A stretch of DNA of 64,000 bases from Podocnemis expansa (lineage: Eukaryota; Chordata; Testudines; Podocnemididae): the NCBI GenBank assembly GCA_007922195.1, contig ML681964.1, positions 4,703,858-4,767,857 of the forward strand, written 5' to 3'. The translations under genes were made by a program, and so were the position numbers. Every line of letters begins with the position of its first letter. Position 1 is the first letter of the stretch. This document shows, in pieces, positions 53,714 through 64,000 of this stretch. The notes below the pieces were generated by a model that saw nothing but the letters and a program-made list of their open reading frames with translations, made no database searches and was not told where the DNA came from.

Positions 53714-56700
53714 TGTGATTTATTGGGGGCCCTCAGAAGTTTAGATAGTTCACTGAGAATGCAGTTGATCTCTTACAAGTTATTGTACTGGTATCTCCAA
53801 ACCCTGCAAAGTTTAGTGTGACCACTTGTGTTTAAGAAAATGTTATAATTACATGTAAAGATCAATATCTTGATCACTTACTTGTTGTTTTCACTGTTGA
53901 TATTCTTTGCCTTATTTTTGGGGTGGGGGAGTTGGTTTTACTTTATTTTATCAAATGATTTATCTGAATTTTGGTATGATAACAGCATTTGCTAGGCCCA
54001 TAATAATAGCTTTAAATACATTAAAAATAGAGGGCACTGTTTTCAAAAGAATTCAGATTTGGCTTATCTCTGTTCTTCTTAAAGTTAGTTAATGAGAATT
54101 TTACCTTTGATTTTTTCGGTAAGTTTTCATTAACTTTAAAGGGAGCAAGCAGAATTAGGCCAAGGCAGAATGTTTTTGAAAATACTACTCAGCATGGAGT
54201 TGGGTGCAGTCCAGCTTTAATTTAGGGAGAGGTTTAGTTTTATGGTAAAATTATCATAAGTGGGTATGGTGGGAAATGTTGCAAGTGGCATTAAAGGTAT
54301 ACTAACAATTTAAACGTTACATAGATTACCATTCCCTTTAATTGTAATCATGATATAATAAAATGGTGCTGCTGAGGTTTGGGTGAATTGGGGGAGTGGG
54401 GGAATAAGTTTTTGACACAAACAACAATATAAAGTAAGATGAATAATGCTATGCATATAGACATCACAGTAACCATTGAAGTCTGAACAAAATCAGAAAA
54501 AGTTTATATTGTCAATTTGACTACTGTTGAGTCATGTACAATATGGATGTTCTTCATTCCTGGGTGTTTGGTATGGGCCTGTTCCTTAGTATGAACTTAG
54601 GCTCCTTTAGGTAATGTGTTTTTTCCTCTGGCTGAAATAAGATATACTCTAGAATTATGGCTATCTCTCCCCAAATACTCCTCGGATCTCACAAAGAAAG
54701 AATGAAGTCCATGTTTGCATATCAACTACTGACTGTTAAGTAGCTTTCTTCTGCTAGTGTTATAGCATTATCCACAGTGCTTTTTTTACGTATTGGTCTT
54801 CCTTTACCATTTTATTCTTCCGTGTCTACAACTGCATATCAATTTCCAAAGACCCAAACAGATACAAGATCTTGTGATTTTTTTTTTTAACCCTTTGATG
54901 TCGAGTTTAGATTTTCAGGACACTAAGCATTTTGCATCTGGTTGCCAAAGGGTTAATAAGTTTACTGAAGTGGTTTTCTATTTAAAGTAAAAATTTGAAA
55001 TCCCTGCAGAATCACAGTATTCCTTTGATTCTCTTAAATAATGTAAATAATTAATCTGCCAGAAATACCATTATTTGCAAAGTTGTTTACATTTTGTTCC
55101 AATGTTCTTGGTTAATAATGTGTTATGCTCGCCCCTCTAACCACTGGACATCAGAATCAGACCCGCTATTATGCGCATAAAAGCCTAGTGGTAACTTCTG
55201 TTTAAGTAATTTACTGCTTATTTTTTAACTTGCATAAATATTTTTTACTCCTCTACATTTAAAAAAATCATGTATAGTATTAAAATAGTGAAAGACATAA
55301 TTTACTGTACATAGATATGTATGTTTTCTTAATTGTAATTGAGCAGTGATTATTACTGTGCACTGATTTACCTTTGGGTAAAACTTAAAATTAAGCCAAT
55401 ATGTTTCCATTCTAACAAATAATAGAATAAAATAAACAGCCCTGCACTTTTTTAGATGCCTTGTTTGCCAGTGATCGAGCTTAATGCTACTGTGTATCTG
55501 GATGCAGAGTCACCTCAGGAAATCCCTCTTTTGGTCCTTTTTAATTTATTTATAAAGATGTATGTTTACATAAAATATAGGTCTTAATTATGACCACTCA
55601 GTTCAAATATCTCTTAAAAGGTTTCATTTACAAAGCAGTCATTTTTAAATATTAACTTTACGAAAATATTTTTAGTGTTCTTTATGTATTACAAGAAACA
55701 TTTTTAATTCTGTTTTAGATGTGCCCAAGTTAATTATACTTTCCTCTTTGTTTTAAAATTTGCAGTTGTATAATCCCTTACATGTTTTTAGTGAAAAATG
55801 CAAATCCAGGTTGCCAAGTTTACTATCACAAACTTTGTAAGATAGAACTTAGAGCTCTAGTAATTTCTTTCAGCCAAATATAACTATTTCTTTCATGTTT
55901 AACAAAATCTCCCCCAGTTATCTCTCTGATTTCAAATGCAGTTATCTCTGTATACAGTAGTTTCCCAACTTTTGCCCTTTGCAAAGGCAGATTTAAAGTA
56001 CTATAGAATATAATTGTAATAGAGGTGTAGTGTAACATCCTGTACCATTTTAAGGGATTATATGTTGTACATAAGTTCTGTAAATGCATAAAATAACTTA
56101 ATTGGTTCATGTTTTAAATTCACAAACTTAGTTTGTAGACCTTTGATACCACATGTTGATTCTAATTTGTTTTTGTTTCATATGATTAGTAATTTAATAT
56201 TTTAAAATTATTCCTCTCAGTCATGTCCATTATCTAGCATAGTACTAATGTGTGAAGGATGACTTGTTTATATCAACAGTAATTTATTTTATGGAAAATC
56301 AATTTGACTACAGGCACACAGCTTTGAGACTATGAAAAATAGTTTTCTCAATGCAAAACAAATTTGCCTAGTGACTTTAATTAAAAAAAAATTATTTTGT
56401 AAGTTTTTTATTAAAATTGTCAATATAGGAAAAACTTTGTTGGAATTGACATTAACCTAATACTTTTTCATACTAAATTTAGTACATAATGACACTTATT
56501 TGGAGTTCTTGGAGCAATGTGTCAAATATCCAGAGTTTTTATAAAAATTGAGATTGGGAAGAGATGACGTGGGATTTATAACCATATTATCTATCCCCTT
56601 CTGTTGTTGATTCATGGTTCACATTGTTTTTATGCGTCTTCCAAAGTTCAGCACATTTAACTGAACAAAATTTTTAATTTTAGTATTCATTATATTTGGC

Positions 56701-56953
56701 CACTTGAGAAATAATTGCATAGTACAGTTCCAGTTTTTTATGACTGCTTTTCTAAATAAAAGTGATGCTGTTACTTTTATAATAAAACCCAAAGCAAGTT
56801 AAACATTATTCGAAATGTAGAAACAATGTTGTAAGTTTATATAAAGTACAAACAATTCTTTGACGTCTTTAATGTGAAAGATCCAGCCTTTGTAATTTAA
56901 TTGTGATTAGAAGAAAGTTATTTTTTGTAATGTTTTAAAAAGTTGGTAAAAGC

Positions 56954-56959
56954 AATAAA
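56954..56959 (+). promoter_or_regulatory. SLC4A7: Distal polyadenylation signal AATAAA of SLC4A7
   Basis: A canonical AATAAA is followed 20-45 bases later by TG/T-rich DNA (attaactgttgtaacttc). It is the last hexamer before the sequence changes character and the CpG island starts, so it is my choice for the distal end of the transcript. Confidence 0.65.
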
Positions 56960-56975
56960 AATCTACTGAATTGTA

Positions 56976-57720
56976 TTAACTGTTGTAACTTCTACTTTCA
57001 TTCAAATATGTGAATGTCAAGAACAGGCTTATTGGCACTGGCTTCAAACCATTCCAGTGTCTTTCTGGTAAGGGGGGAGAGAGCCTTCAAAAATCATAAG
57101 TTGCATCTGGTAACATTTGTAGTAATTTGAGTTTTCTGATTTATGGGATGTGTGCTAAACATGTCCACATGCCAAAATTATTGTGGTGCTGCTCCATGTG
57201 TGCACATTTTCTGGAATAACTGATATGGGATAGCTAGTCTAGAATAATTCCACTTGTAGACTAATGCTAAGTATCTCAGCAAATGATCCACATTTGTTGT
57301 GCTGTCAGTGTGCCAGAACTAGTCTATACTCTGTGTCATTCTGTATGTATTAAAACCAGATTTAGAAATTTCCCAAATTGTGTTGTCAATCAGAATTGGA
57401 TTAAATGTGTTAAAAGAAAACCACAATTTCCAATCTAATAGCCAAAAAAACGAAGTGCCAGGAACGTAGGTTTCTTCGGATTCAATGTATAAATTTCATC
57501 ATTTTAAAAAAAGCATACCACCACCTTCCACTACAAAGTTATTTTAATTGTAGCCACTTTAGAAGTTGGAAGGCAGGGTGGACTGAAACCCTGCAAGATG
57601 CCGAATGTAGTAAACAAAGTTCACTGTGTCAGCTGGCAGGTCGTGTAACCACTCATTTGAACTCAGCATGTATTTAAAAAAAAAAAAAAAATCACCCCTA
57701 TTACGTTTAATAACTGCTTG
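56976..57720. other. Intergenic spacer SLC4A7 - CpG island
   Basis: AT-rich, about 0.75 kb, with an A-run at 57675-57690. No gene, repeat or conserved-looking element recognised. Confidence 0.65.
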
Positions 57721-57809
57721 ACAGAACCGCGTGGAAATTGAGAAGAAGGCGACTTGTGCAGGCGCAGGGCCTGCCTGTAGCTCTAGGCAATAAGGCGGCC
57801 ACAGAGCGG

Positions 57810-57817
57810 ACTTCCGG
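57810..57817. promoter_or_regulatory. ETS/GABP-type site
   Basis: acttccgg is a full match to the ETS core commonly found near starts of CpG-island promoters. Confidence 0.5.
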
Positions 57818-57980
57818 CCGGTGCTCAGCGGCTTCCAGGGGCGTAGGCGGGGTCTCGGAGAGCGAGTGGCTGGGGGAAGGGAGCGCGAGGCAGCCGGACC
57901 CGGCGGCGCTACAGCCTCCGGCCTCCTCTCGGGACCCGCCCCCCGACTCGCTTGGCGGAGGCGGACGCCAGAGCGTCCCC

Positions 57981-57994
57981 GTGGCCATGGCAAC
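57981..57994. promoter_or_regulatory. RFX X-box motif
   Basis: gtggccatggcaac fits the X-box rule GTNRCC, spacer, RGYAAC exactly, with a 2-base spacer. RFX factors use such sites to switch on ciliary genes. It lies in the middle of the CpG island. Binding is inferred. Confidence 0.7.
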
Positions 57995-58094
57995 AGCGGC
58001 GGCGTTTAGCCGTTTCTATGGTGCTCGGTGCCATGTAGCACGGAGCCCCGCGATTGAGCCGAGAAGTCGGCCGCTCGGAAGAAGGAGGGATCTG

Positions 58095-58099
58095 ATTGG
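58095..58099 (-). promoter_or_regulatory. Inverted CCAAT box
   Basis: attgg within ctgattggctga, the extended NF-Y-type context, about 100 bp downstream of the X-box. Confidence 0.5.
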
Positions 58100-58174
58100 C
58101 TGAGGGGTGGTCAGTTGCTCGAAAACAAACCGGCGGCCTGCCGCAAGAGGAGCGGGGCTAACCCGAAAACCGCC

Positions 58175-58180
58175 GTGAGT
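58175..58180 (+). other. Candidate splice donor of a non-coding first exon
   Basis: cgcc then gtgagt inside the CpG island, a good 5' splice site on the strand expected for NEK10. It would end an untranslated first exon. No transcript evidence is available here. Confidence 0.35.
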
Positions 58181-58476
58181 GGTGGGGAGCCCAAGCCTGA
58201 CCGGACCCTCACAGCGGGGTGGCCGGAAATAACGCGGGGGGCTGGGGCGGGGGTACTTGCCTCTTTAAAGGGCGGAGAGGCGGGGGTTAAAGAATAATTT
58301 GGCGGGCCCTATTGACCCACACCAGCTACTGCCCCCAAAACGCCTGCCCACCATCAGATGCCCCCTTCCCCATGTCCTCTTCAGCTAGGGTTACCAAATG
58401 TCAGGCAAAAGGAGTTCATGTCCTCCATCTGGCAGGTATTTTCAAAATACATGATTGTGTCTGGCTTTTTACTTAA

Positions 58477-59162
58477 CAGGGATTAAAGTATGCTGGAATG
58501 CCCTGGAACACCCTATTTTTAGGGGGAAGCATTCTAGGACCCCCTAAAAATAGAAGAATATGACATTAATGCTACATTTTCTCAATGTGTCCTCCAATGT
58601 TCTCCTTTTCATACTTTTCTGTCCTCCTTTCCATGCTTTGGTGTCTGGTAACCCGATCCTCAGCCCCAATCCCCATCGCCTGAGCTCGCTGCCCCCACGT
58701 CCCCACTCCAGCCTCCCTAATCCTCCGGCGCCCTGTCTTCACTCCACCCACTTTAGTCCCCCCAGCCTCCTTCATACCTTGCTAGCCCACTATCCCAGCC
58801 CCTTCTTCCCAACCCTTCCTCTCACACTTTCCCTGCAGGCTGCCTCCTTGTCCCCACCCACCACCTGGCCCCCTTACCCATGTCACTGACATGGCCAAGG
58901 GGAGGAAGACTGCCGCGCCAGCCAGCCAGGGAGAGGGGACACAGGCCCGTGACTGGATCCAGGATGCGCGCACCTCCTGGTTCCAGCGCAGGTGCCAGAA
59001 AGGATTCGGGGGAGAAGTTCCTGGGCTTGTTCCAGCCTGCAACCCCTTCCTTCAGCTGGCCCTGGGGAGAACGCACCACAATGCTGCATTCTGGTGCGTT
59101 CCCCTATTTTTAGGGGGCTCCAGAACACTCTTCCAGGCATTTCACTGTACTTTAACCCCTAG
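58477..59162. repeat. Inverted-repeat element, GGGGTTAAAGTA family (copy 2)
   Basis: The left end cagggattaaagtatgctgg and right end ctgtactttaacccct are inverted, with the same 'ctatttttaggggg' and 'ccctaaaaatag' internal pairs as copy 1. The 3' half is C-rich with unrelated low-complexity frames. The left part (58385-58655) also shows 'agggttaccaaatgtc' opposite 'tggtgtctggtaaccc', suggesting a mosaic with another inverted-repeat element. Confidence 0.55.
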
Positions 59163-59199
59163 GAAGAGGAAAGTCATTGGATTCAGGACTCCTGCTGAA

Positions 59200-60150
59200 C
59201 ACAGTGGTCAGTAAATGGGACAATAGGGACTGCAGTGAGGTCAAAGGGTTAAAATCAGGGATCTGGATGCATCCAAAGGTTCTGAGGAGTCAGTGGACAC
59301 TGCCCCTGCCAGAAGGTGTGATCACTTAAGGAGTGCTCCTCAGAGCAAGCAGCCCCAAAGGCGCCCTCCCCTGATCTGGCCTGAGGGCCAATCTGGCTCC
59401 CCCCACTGCTAAGAGGCAACAGGGGGAGCTGGATCCATGCCCAGCCAGCCCACCTCCATGTCCCAAACTGGAGGCATCTTTTCACAGCAGAGGTTGATCC
59501 CTGCGGTGAGGTGTGAGTGAGCTGCTCCCACAGGAGCTCTTGGGCCAGTCGTGCTTGGCCTCAACCAGCCTGGCTCAGTCCCGCCTGTCCCTGGGGTGAG
59601 CCTGTAGTGCAGTGCTGGGCTCCCCCAGAAGCTCTAGAAGGTATGCTGGAGCTGCTGCTTAGCATCACCCAGCCCTGCATCCACAGGACTCAGTCCCAGG
59701 TTGCAGATTTCATCCAGGCATCAGCCAGCAGCAGGTGAGTGAAGCAGGAAGGGCAGGTGAGTAGCCAGCCATGGTCCCAGCCACCTGGTGTGCAGCTGCT
59801 GCCATGGGATGGAGCTGTTTGTTCTGGTGCTTGGGGAAACTTTCTTGCTCAGTTGGGCAGGGGCCTGGATGGCACCAGTGCAGGTGGGGCAGCAGTGCAG
59901 AGCTTGGCTGGGGACGCCCAGGAGCACAGATGGGCTGGCTGAGGAAAAAGTCCCTGGTCCCCAGGGTGCTGCCAGCAGGCAGCAGGGTGAGCCAGATCCA
60001 TGCCCAGCTGACAGTGGCTGTGGAAGAAAATGGCTCATCGCCACCCCAGGCACCGAATTTTAGAGGATGGGTGTAAAGAAGAGGCCAGGTAGGGGCTGCA
60101 GCTGCTGGTCCTGTGGTGCCCTCTAAGATTCATCGGCTGAGGCTTTGCCC
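59200..60150. other. GC-rich stretch of unknown nature
   Basis: About 950 bp richer in G+C than its surroundings, with 'gagctggatccatgcccagc' near 59426 and 'gagccagatccatgcccagc' near 59988 as an imperfect direct repeat about 560 bp apart. This could mark the two ends of a degraded repeat such as an LTR pair, but nothing else supports that. Open frames on both strands are composition-driven. Confidence 0.4.
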
Positions 60151-60816
60151 TGCTTGCCCTGCCCTAGTTATGGGCCTGGTGCCCCTGATCCGCTTAATCT
60201 GGGAAGGCGACACAGGGATTCCTTCATTTCTCAGCTCCACCTCACGAGAGATGTGTTAACAAGCTTGGAGGAATGAGGGGAGGCTTGGAGAGTTTAAGTT
60301 TAAATACACACAGGTTCTGTATAGCTTTTTAAATTGCATTATAAAAAGCTGCAGGAAAAACAAGCAATATGATAACTTTGCAAGTAACTCTTGAGAATAT
60401 ATACAAACCGTCTGAAAGGTCAGGAAAATAAAGTGCTGAGTCAAACCCAGATGTAATGGGTAACATCAGCACTCAAAGGATGATGCCTCAAAGGTAAGTT
60501 AAATTAGCTAGGAGAAGATAACATTGCTAAAACAGAAGTTCTGTAATACTCTGTCCTCCGAAACATAGTCTAATAATGTAGTTCTGCCCTCAGTTCCCCC
60601 AAATCCCAGCTGTGGAAATAGAAAGGGGATCAAATCGTTGTTGTCTTAATCTATTGTAGTCACTTCTAAAATTTCCTAGTCACAAACAATATTCCTAAGA
60701 AGGTCTGTCAAGTGGTTGAAGCTCCAAATGTATTAAAGACATGTGGTGGTTGTTCGGGCTCTGCACAGACTTGGTGTATAACTGTGCAACAGCTTAACCT
60801 ATTTGTTTCTGTTGTG

Positions 60817-60993
60817 CAGGGGTTAAAGTAAGCTGGGAGGCCCTGGGACACAGTTCCAGGGCCCACAAATCTGATGGGCCAGAGTTCCAGGGCCCAGATT
60901 TCAGAATCTAGAAAAATCAGGCCCACACGTGCATGAAGGGGGCCTGGAGATTAAGAAGGTTCCGGGGCCCCTCAAATTATACTTTAACCACTG
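60817..60993. repeat. Inverted-repeat element, GGGGTTAAAGTA family (copy 3)
   Basis: This short copy of 177 bp starts caggggttaaagta and ends tactttaaccactg (with one variant base). The interior holds 'ccctgggacacagttccag' and 'agttccagggcccagat', a near-repeat. The flanks do not match each other. Confidence 0.6.
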
Positions 60994-61194
60994 GCGTCAC
61001 ATCAGCACACATACATGATGCTGTAGGAAACATGGTACCATAACAATAATGCAGACCATGTTATGAGCATTCTTAAAGGACCCCTGCGTGACATATTTTG
61101 TATTAAACCAAACAATGACATGACAGGAATGAACAGAAAAGTCACACAGATCATAGGCCAGCTTGCATCACATGATACATGGATCACTCTTCCC

Positions 61195-61945
61195 ATTCTC
61201 AAAAACAGATGCTATATTAGCAGTTCTCCAATCCTAGGGTATGACTCCTAGGCATACGGATTCATTAAAAATCCTTGCCAGTTCCTTTAATATTCTTGGA
61301 TGAAGTTACCAGTACCAAAATTGGGAGACCCGGATAAAAGTCTTTTGAGTTTGACTTCTACCTTGGATGTGATAATTTCTACTTCCGTATCCTCGTTTCT
61401 GTTAGCCATCTTCCCACTGTCTGTAAGATTCACATTACCTTTAACAACACCTTAGGTAAAGTATTTGTTTGGGTTGGGCTGTGCCCAGATTATTCTTCAT
61501 CTTCACCCTCATTCTTATTGTTTAGCAGTCCCACTTCTCTTGTTCTCTTTTTATTTATATAACTATATAACCTTCTCCTGTTGTTTTTTTTCAGGGTTTA
61601 ACTCTCCTTGGCTTTTGGCAATCTTACCTCCCACCTGCACTTTCTGACCACCGAGAGAGGCTTCCTTGCTGATCCACCCCATCTTCCATTTCCTGTAGGC
61701 TTTCTGCTTTCTATTTGTTTGAGATGCAGTTTGGTCTTTATTCCTTCCTTGTAAATTTTTTCCCATTGCGTACAAGGCAGTCTTTAGGAACTCTGCCTTA
61801 AAGTAGTTCTAAGCCTCTTCCACATTCAAACCATAACATACTTCAGTCCAGTCTACCACCCTAGTTAATTCCCTTAATTTTTTTTTAAAATTTGCACTTT
61901 TGAAATCAAGGACCATAGTTGCAGATTTAATTTTGTTTCTTCCAT
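61195..61945 (-). mobile_element. CR1-like LINE fragment (minus strand)
   Basis: 'aacagatgctatattagcag' and 'ttctccaatcctagggtatg' resemble a more 5' CR1 region in reverse orientation, with further CR1-like phrases to about 61945. Boundaries and subfamily are uncertain. Confidence 0.5.
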
Positions 61946-63100
61946 TTAATTTACAGTGAATTAGTTGCTCACATCTATTCCCAACTTAGATGTGCATGTG
62001 CTGGTGCTGGAAAACTCCCCTAGTGGTTCCAGTATAAGCTGGCTCCAGTGCTACTATAGAGGCACACATATGTAACTGCATATAGGTGCAGCTAGCTCCC
62101 TTTCCCTCTCAGTTTCTTCTTGCTACCAGTGACAGTGCTGAAACATCTCTTGCCTTTGCAAGTTCTCTCACTAAAACTAGTGTCATCTTCTCTTATTTGA
62201 GTGTATGTAGATAAGTTAGTCATAGCATTGTAGTTGTTAGAGTCCCAGGGTAGAGGCATGCCTTGTTCCCCAGGATTTAAGCCTGATGTTTCATGTGAAA
62301 AGTCTATACTGAGAAATGACCTGCATTAAAGTTGTCTAAAGTGTATACGGGAAGCTTATGTCAGTGGGAGGTACAAAATCTGTAAAAGCTTTCACCCATG
62401 GAGTAAGACAAACTTGAGATATTCATTGTAAGGCCATTGTGATGGAAGCAGCATTTAAACTGATGTTGAAGCTTGGCAGGTTGGACTTGGCACTGAGTGT
62501 GGTAACCTCTTCATTCAGTGCCTCTCCAGCTCCCTCTTCATTCTCTCAGCACTGATTGCCACCCCTGGTACTGAAAAAGTTTTAAGACACACCCTATAGT
62601 TCTTTTCTATCACTCCTCTTACTATCTAGTGCACCCCTTCTTAATTTTACAAGTCAGCAAACCTGTTCCTGAGCTCTATTTCTCTTTCATTAACCTGTCT
62701 TTTCCTCTGCATTTTCTTGCAGATACACTCTTTCACTGTCCCTTTTCCTCGTCAAGCTAGCCTCTGCCCTCACAGGTCTCCACTCTACCTTGGATCTGGG
62801 AATCTTAAGTTTTCCTGTCAAGTTCCTCTCTCCTTCCCTCCATCATTGGTTCAAATTCACTTAAAACTCAACCACTATTTTCTTCCTGAATCTTCAGACT
62901 TCAGATCTTCTCTTCCATTGGCAGACCATACAAAGGACATGCTTTTCAGGTACCTCCTTTAAGACAATGTATATAGTGCAGCTTCCATCATCAAATCATC
63001 TTCATTGTCTCTTCCATTCCTTGGGTCAACACCATTGTTGCCTCTGTAGCTGTCGTAGCCGTTCTTATATTTGTTTTCTTGTCAACAATAAAGTCTAAAA

Positions 63101-63165
63101 TTGAAGGTGAAATCTGGGCCTCAGCAGGAGTTTTCCCATTGACTTCAATTGGGCCAGGTTTTCAT
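63101..63165. repeat. Short dispersed 'cccattgacttcaa' repeat
   Basis: 'ggtgaaatctgggcctcagc' and 'gttttcccattgacttcaat' form a motif widely scattered in reptile and bird DNA. Weaker relatives occur at 43500-43560 and 45765-45905. Confidence 0.45.
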
Positions 63166-63734
63166 CCCTCAATTTCATTTTTTAATGAAAGCTTAGAATC
63201 TGTAGAAACTGATGACACTAGCTTTGGAATGTAGTTCTTAATTATACTTAGCTTGCATGCATATATTACTCTTTATCTGTGTTTACAAATCCTAGTTTTA
63301 TAGTATTATCCTGGGCATAAGCAGGTCAGTTAGCATAACTTTTGTATCAGAAGCTGATATACAAGGAACCTACAGGCCTTGTTGCAGATATGACAGATCT
63401 GTATGCAGATAATAGCTTGGCAATGAGGAAGCAGGAGTAGCTGTGAAGAAGACATCAGTGAAAAGTGAAGCTGTGAGAGTCATACTATGTAGGGTGGAGT
63501 GAATACTAACTCAAGGCGAGATTATAGACATTTTTGTAGAACACCACAAAACCCACAAAATCCATAAATAGGTGAAGGGGAATATTCTAGTAGGGAAAAT
63601 AAGTCAAGTATATGCATGAACTGCTGAACCAGTGACCTAAAGGCACCCAGACAATTTTAAGGTTAAGACCCATATTTGGATAAAGAAGAATGAAATAATT
63701 TAGTTTATTTTTAGAGGGTTATAAAGATATAGAG

Positions 63735-63952
63735 CAGTGGTTCCCAACCAGTGTGCCACAGCATACAGGTGTGTCATCGGGCCTAAGCCTGTGTGCCACA
63801 GAATTTAAACAAACAAACAAAAAAACCTACTCAGAGTTCTGGATTGGCTCATGAATATTCATGAGTTCATTTGGAGACTATATGGTGGTGTGTCTCGAAA
63901 TAATTCAAGGTATTAAGGTATACCACAGCAGAGAAAAGGTTGGGAACCACTG
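63735..63952. mobile_element. hAT non-autonomous element (cagtggttcccaacc family)
   Basis: Starts cagtggttcccaacc and ends ggttgggaaccactg, a perfect inverted pair. The flanking octamers atatagag (63727-63734) and gaatagag (63953-63960) match at six positions, a decayed target duplication. It contains an acaaacaaacaaaaaa stretch near 63809. Non-coding. Confidence 0.83.
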
Positions 63953-64000
63953 GAATAGAGCTTGCAGTGTGTAAGGAAAGGTTTTTAAGGCTTTCAAATT

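Larger units (their letters stand above)
52458..56975 (+). other. SLC4A7: SLC4A7 3' UTR (about 4.5 kb)
   Basis: This AT-rich stretch runs from the TAG to the last strong polyadenylation signal. It holds no exon or repeat I recognise and is clearly less cluttered than the introns, as expected for transcribed, constrained UTR. Internal AATAAA hexamers lie at 53708, 55427, 55431, 56755 and 56781 and could make shorter transcripts. The end coordinate is an estimate, about 16 bases past the final hexamer. Confidence 0.75.
57721..58320 (+). promoter_or_regulatory. NEK10: CpG-island promoter, probably NEK10
   Basis: CpG dinucleotides and GC content rise sharply here, the only such block in the window without transposon ends. 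It contains an ETS site (57810-57817), an RFX X-box (57981-57994), an inverted CCAAT box (58095-58099) and GC boxes (about 58246-58285), with no TATA box seen. In mammals NEK10 lies directly downstream of SLC4A7 in the same orientation, hence the assignment. No NEK10 protein sequence was found to prove it. Confidence 0.62.
58321..64000 (+). other. Downstream region, probably first intron of NEK10
   Basis: No coding exon was recognised. The contents are two TTAAAGTA-family elements, a GC-rich stretch with low-complexity frames (59200-60150), a CR1-like fragment (61195-61945), AT-rich DNA and a hAT element near the end. The NEK10 start region should lie further right. Confidence 0.5.

Noticed and set aside
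57738..58103. 121-codon open frame in the CpG island
   Set aside because: Arg/Ala/Ser/Gly-rich composition produced by GC content, overlapping frames on both strands, no known domain; better read as promoter and untranslated DNA.
59426..60007. LTR pair suggested by a repeated 'gatccatgcccagc' phrase
   Set aside because: Only one short phrase is shared; no TG...CA ends, primer site or polypurine tract were seen.
58321..64000. Search for NEK10 coding exons
   Set aside because: No stretch with flanking splice sites read as NEK10 protein, so only the promoter is proposed.

Overview
This is a 64-kb piece of vertebrate nuclear DNA. It is AT-rich, with small exons separated by kilobase introns that obey splice-site rules, and it has many CR1 LINE and hAT relics, a pogo/Tigger relic and one CpG island. 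The CR1 subfamilies and a recurrent palindromic repeat resemble those I know from turtles and crocodilians. A turtle is my best guess, but the species cannot be read from the sequence.

The window is dominated by one plus-strand gene: the 3' two thirds of SLC4A7, the electroneutral sodium-bicarbonate cotransporter NBCn1. I trace 20 coding exons from 3148 to 52457. Joined, they total 2987 nt, keep a single open frame (994 codons plus stop after a split first codon) and end in the PDZ-binding tail ETSL. They cover an alternatively spliced regulatory cassette, the end of the N-terminal cytoplasmic domain, the whole membrane domain, the glycosylated third extracellular loop, a 36-codon C-terminal cassette and the C-terminus. 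The promoter, start codon and first exons lie upstream of the window. Three introns use GC rather than GT donors. A 3' UTR of about 4.5 kb ends near 56975.

The introns carry most of the repeats: a 2.8-kb CR1 split by a GC-rich hAT-like element, a CR1 at 6-7.6 kb, a decayed pogo/Tigger transposase gene carrying a later hAT insertion, a hAT inserted in the end of another element, further hAT elements with 8-bp target duplications, five copies of a palindromic family, a tRNA-like SINE and several tandem repeats.

Downstream, a CpG island (about 57.72-58.32 kb) follows SLC4A7 by roughly 0.75 kb. It holds an RFX X-box, ETS, CCAAT and GC boxes and a possible first-exon donor. By mammalian gene order, where NEK10 follows SLC4A7 on the same strand, I infer that this is the NEK10 promoter. 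No NEK10 coding exon was recognised; the last 5.7 kb looks like its first intron, full of repeats.

I found no convincing unknown gene system. The points most worth a second look are the X-box, the three GC-AG introns, the shared central TA of six hAT target sites and two repeat families I cannot classify.
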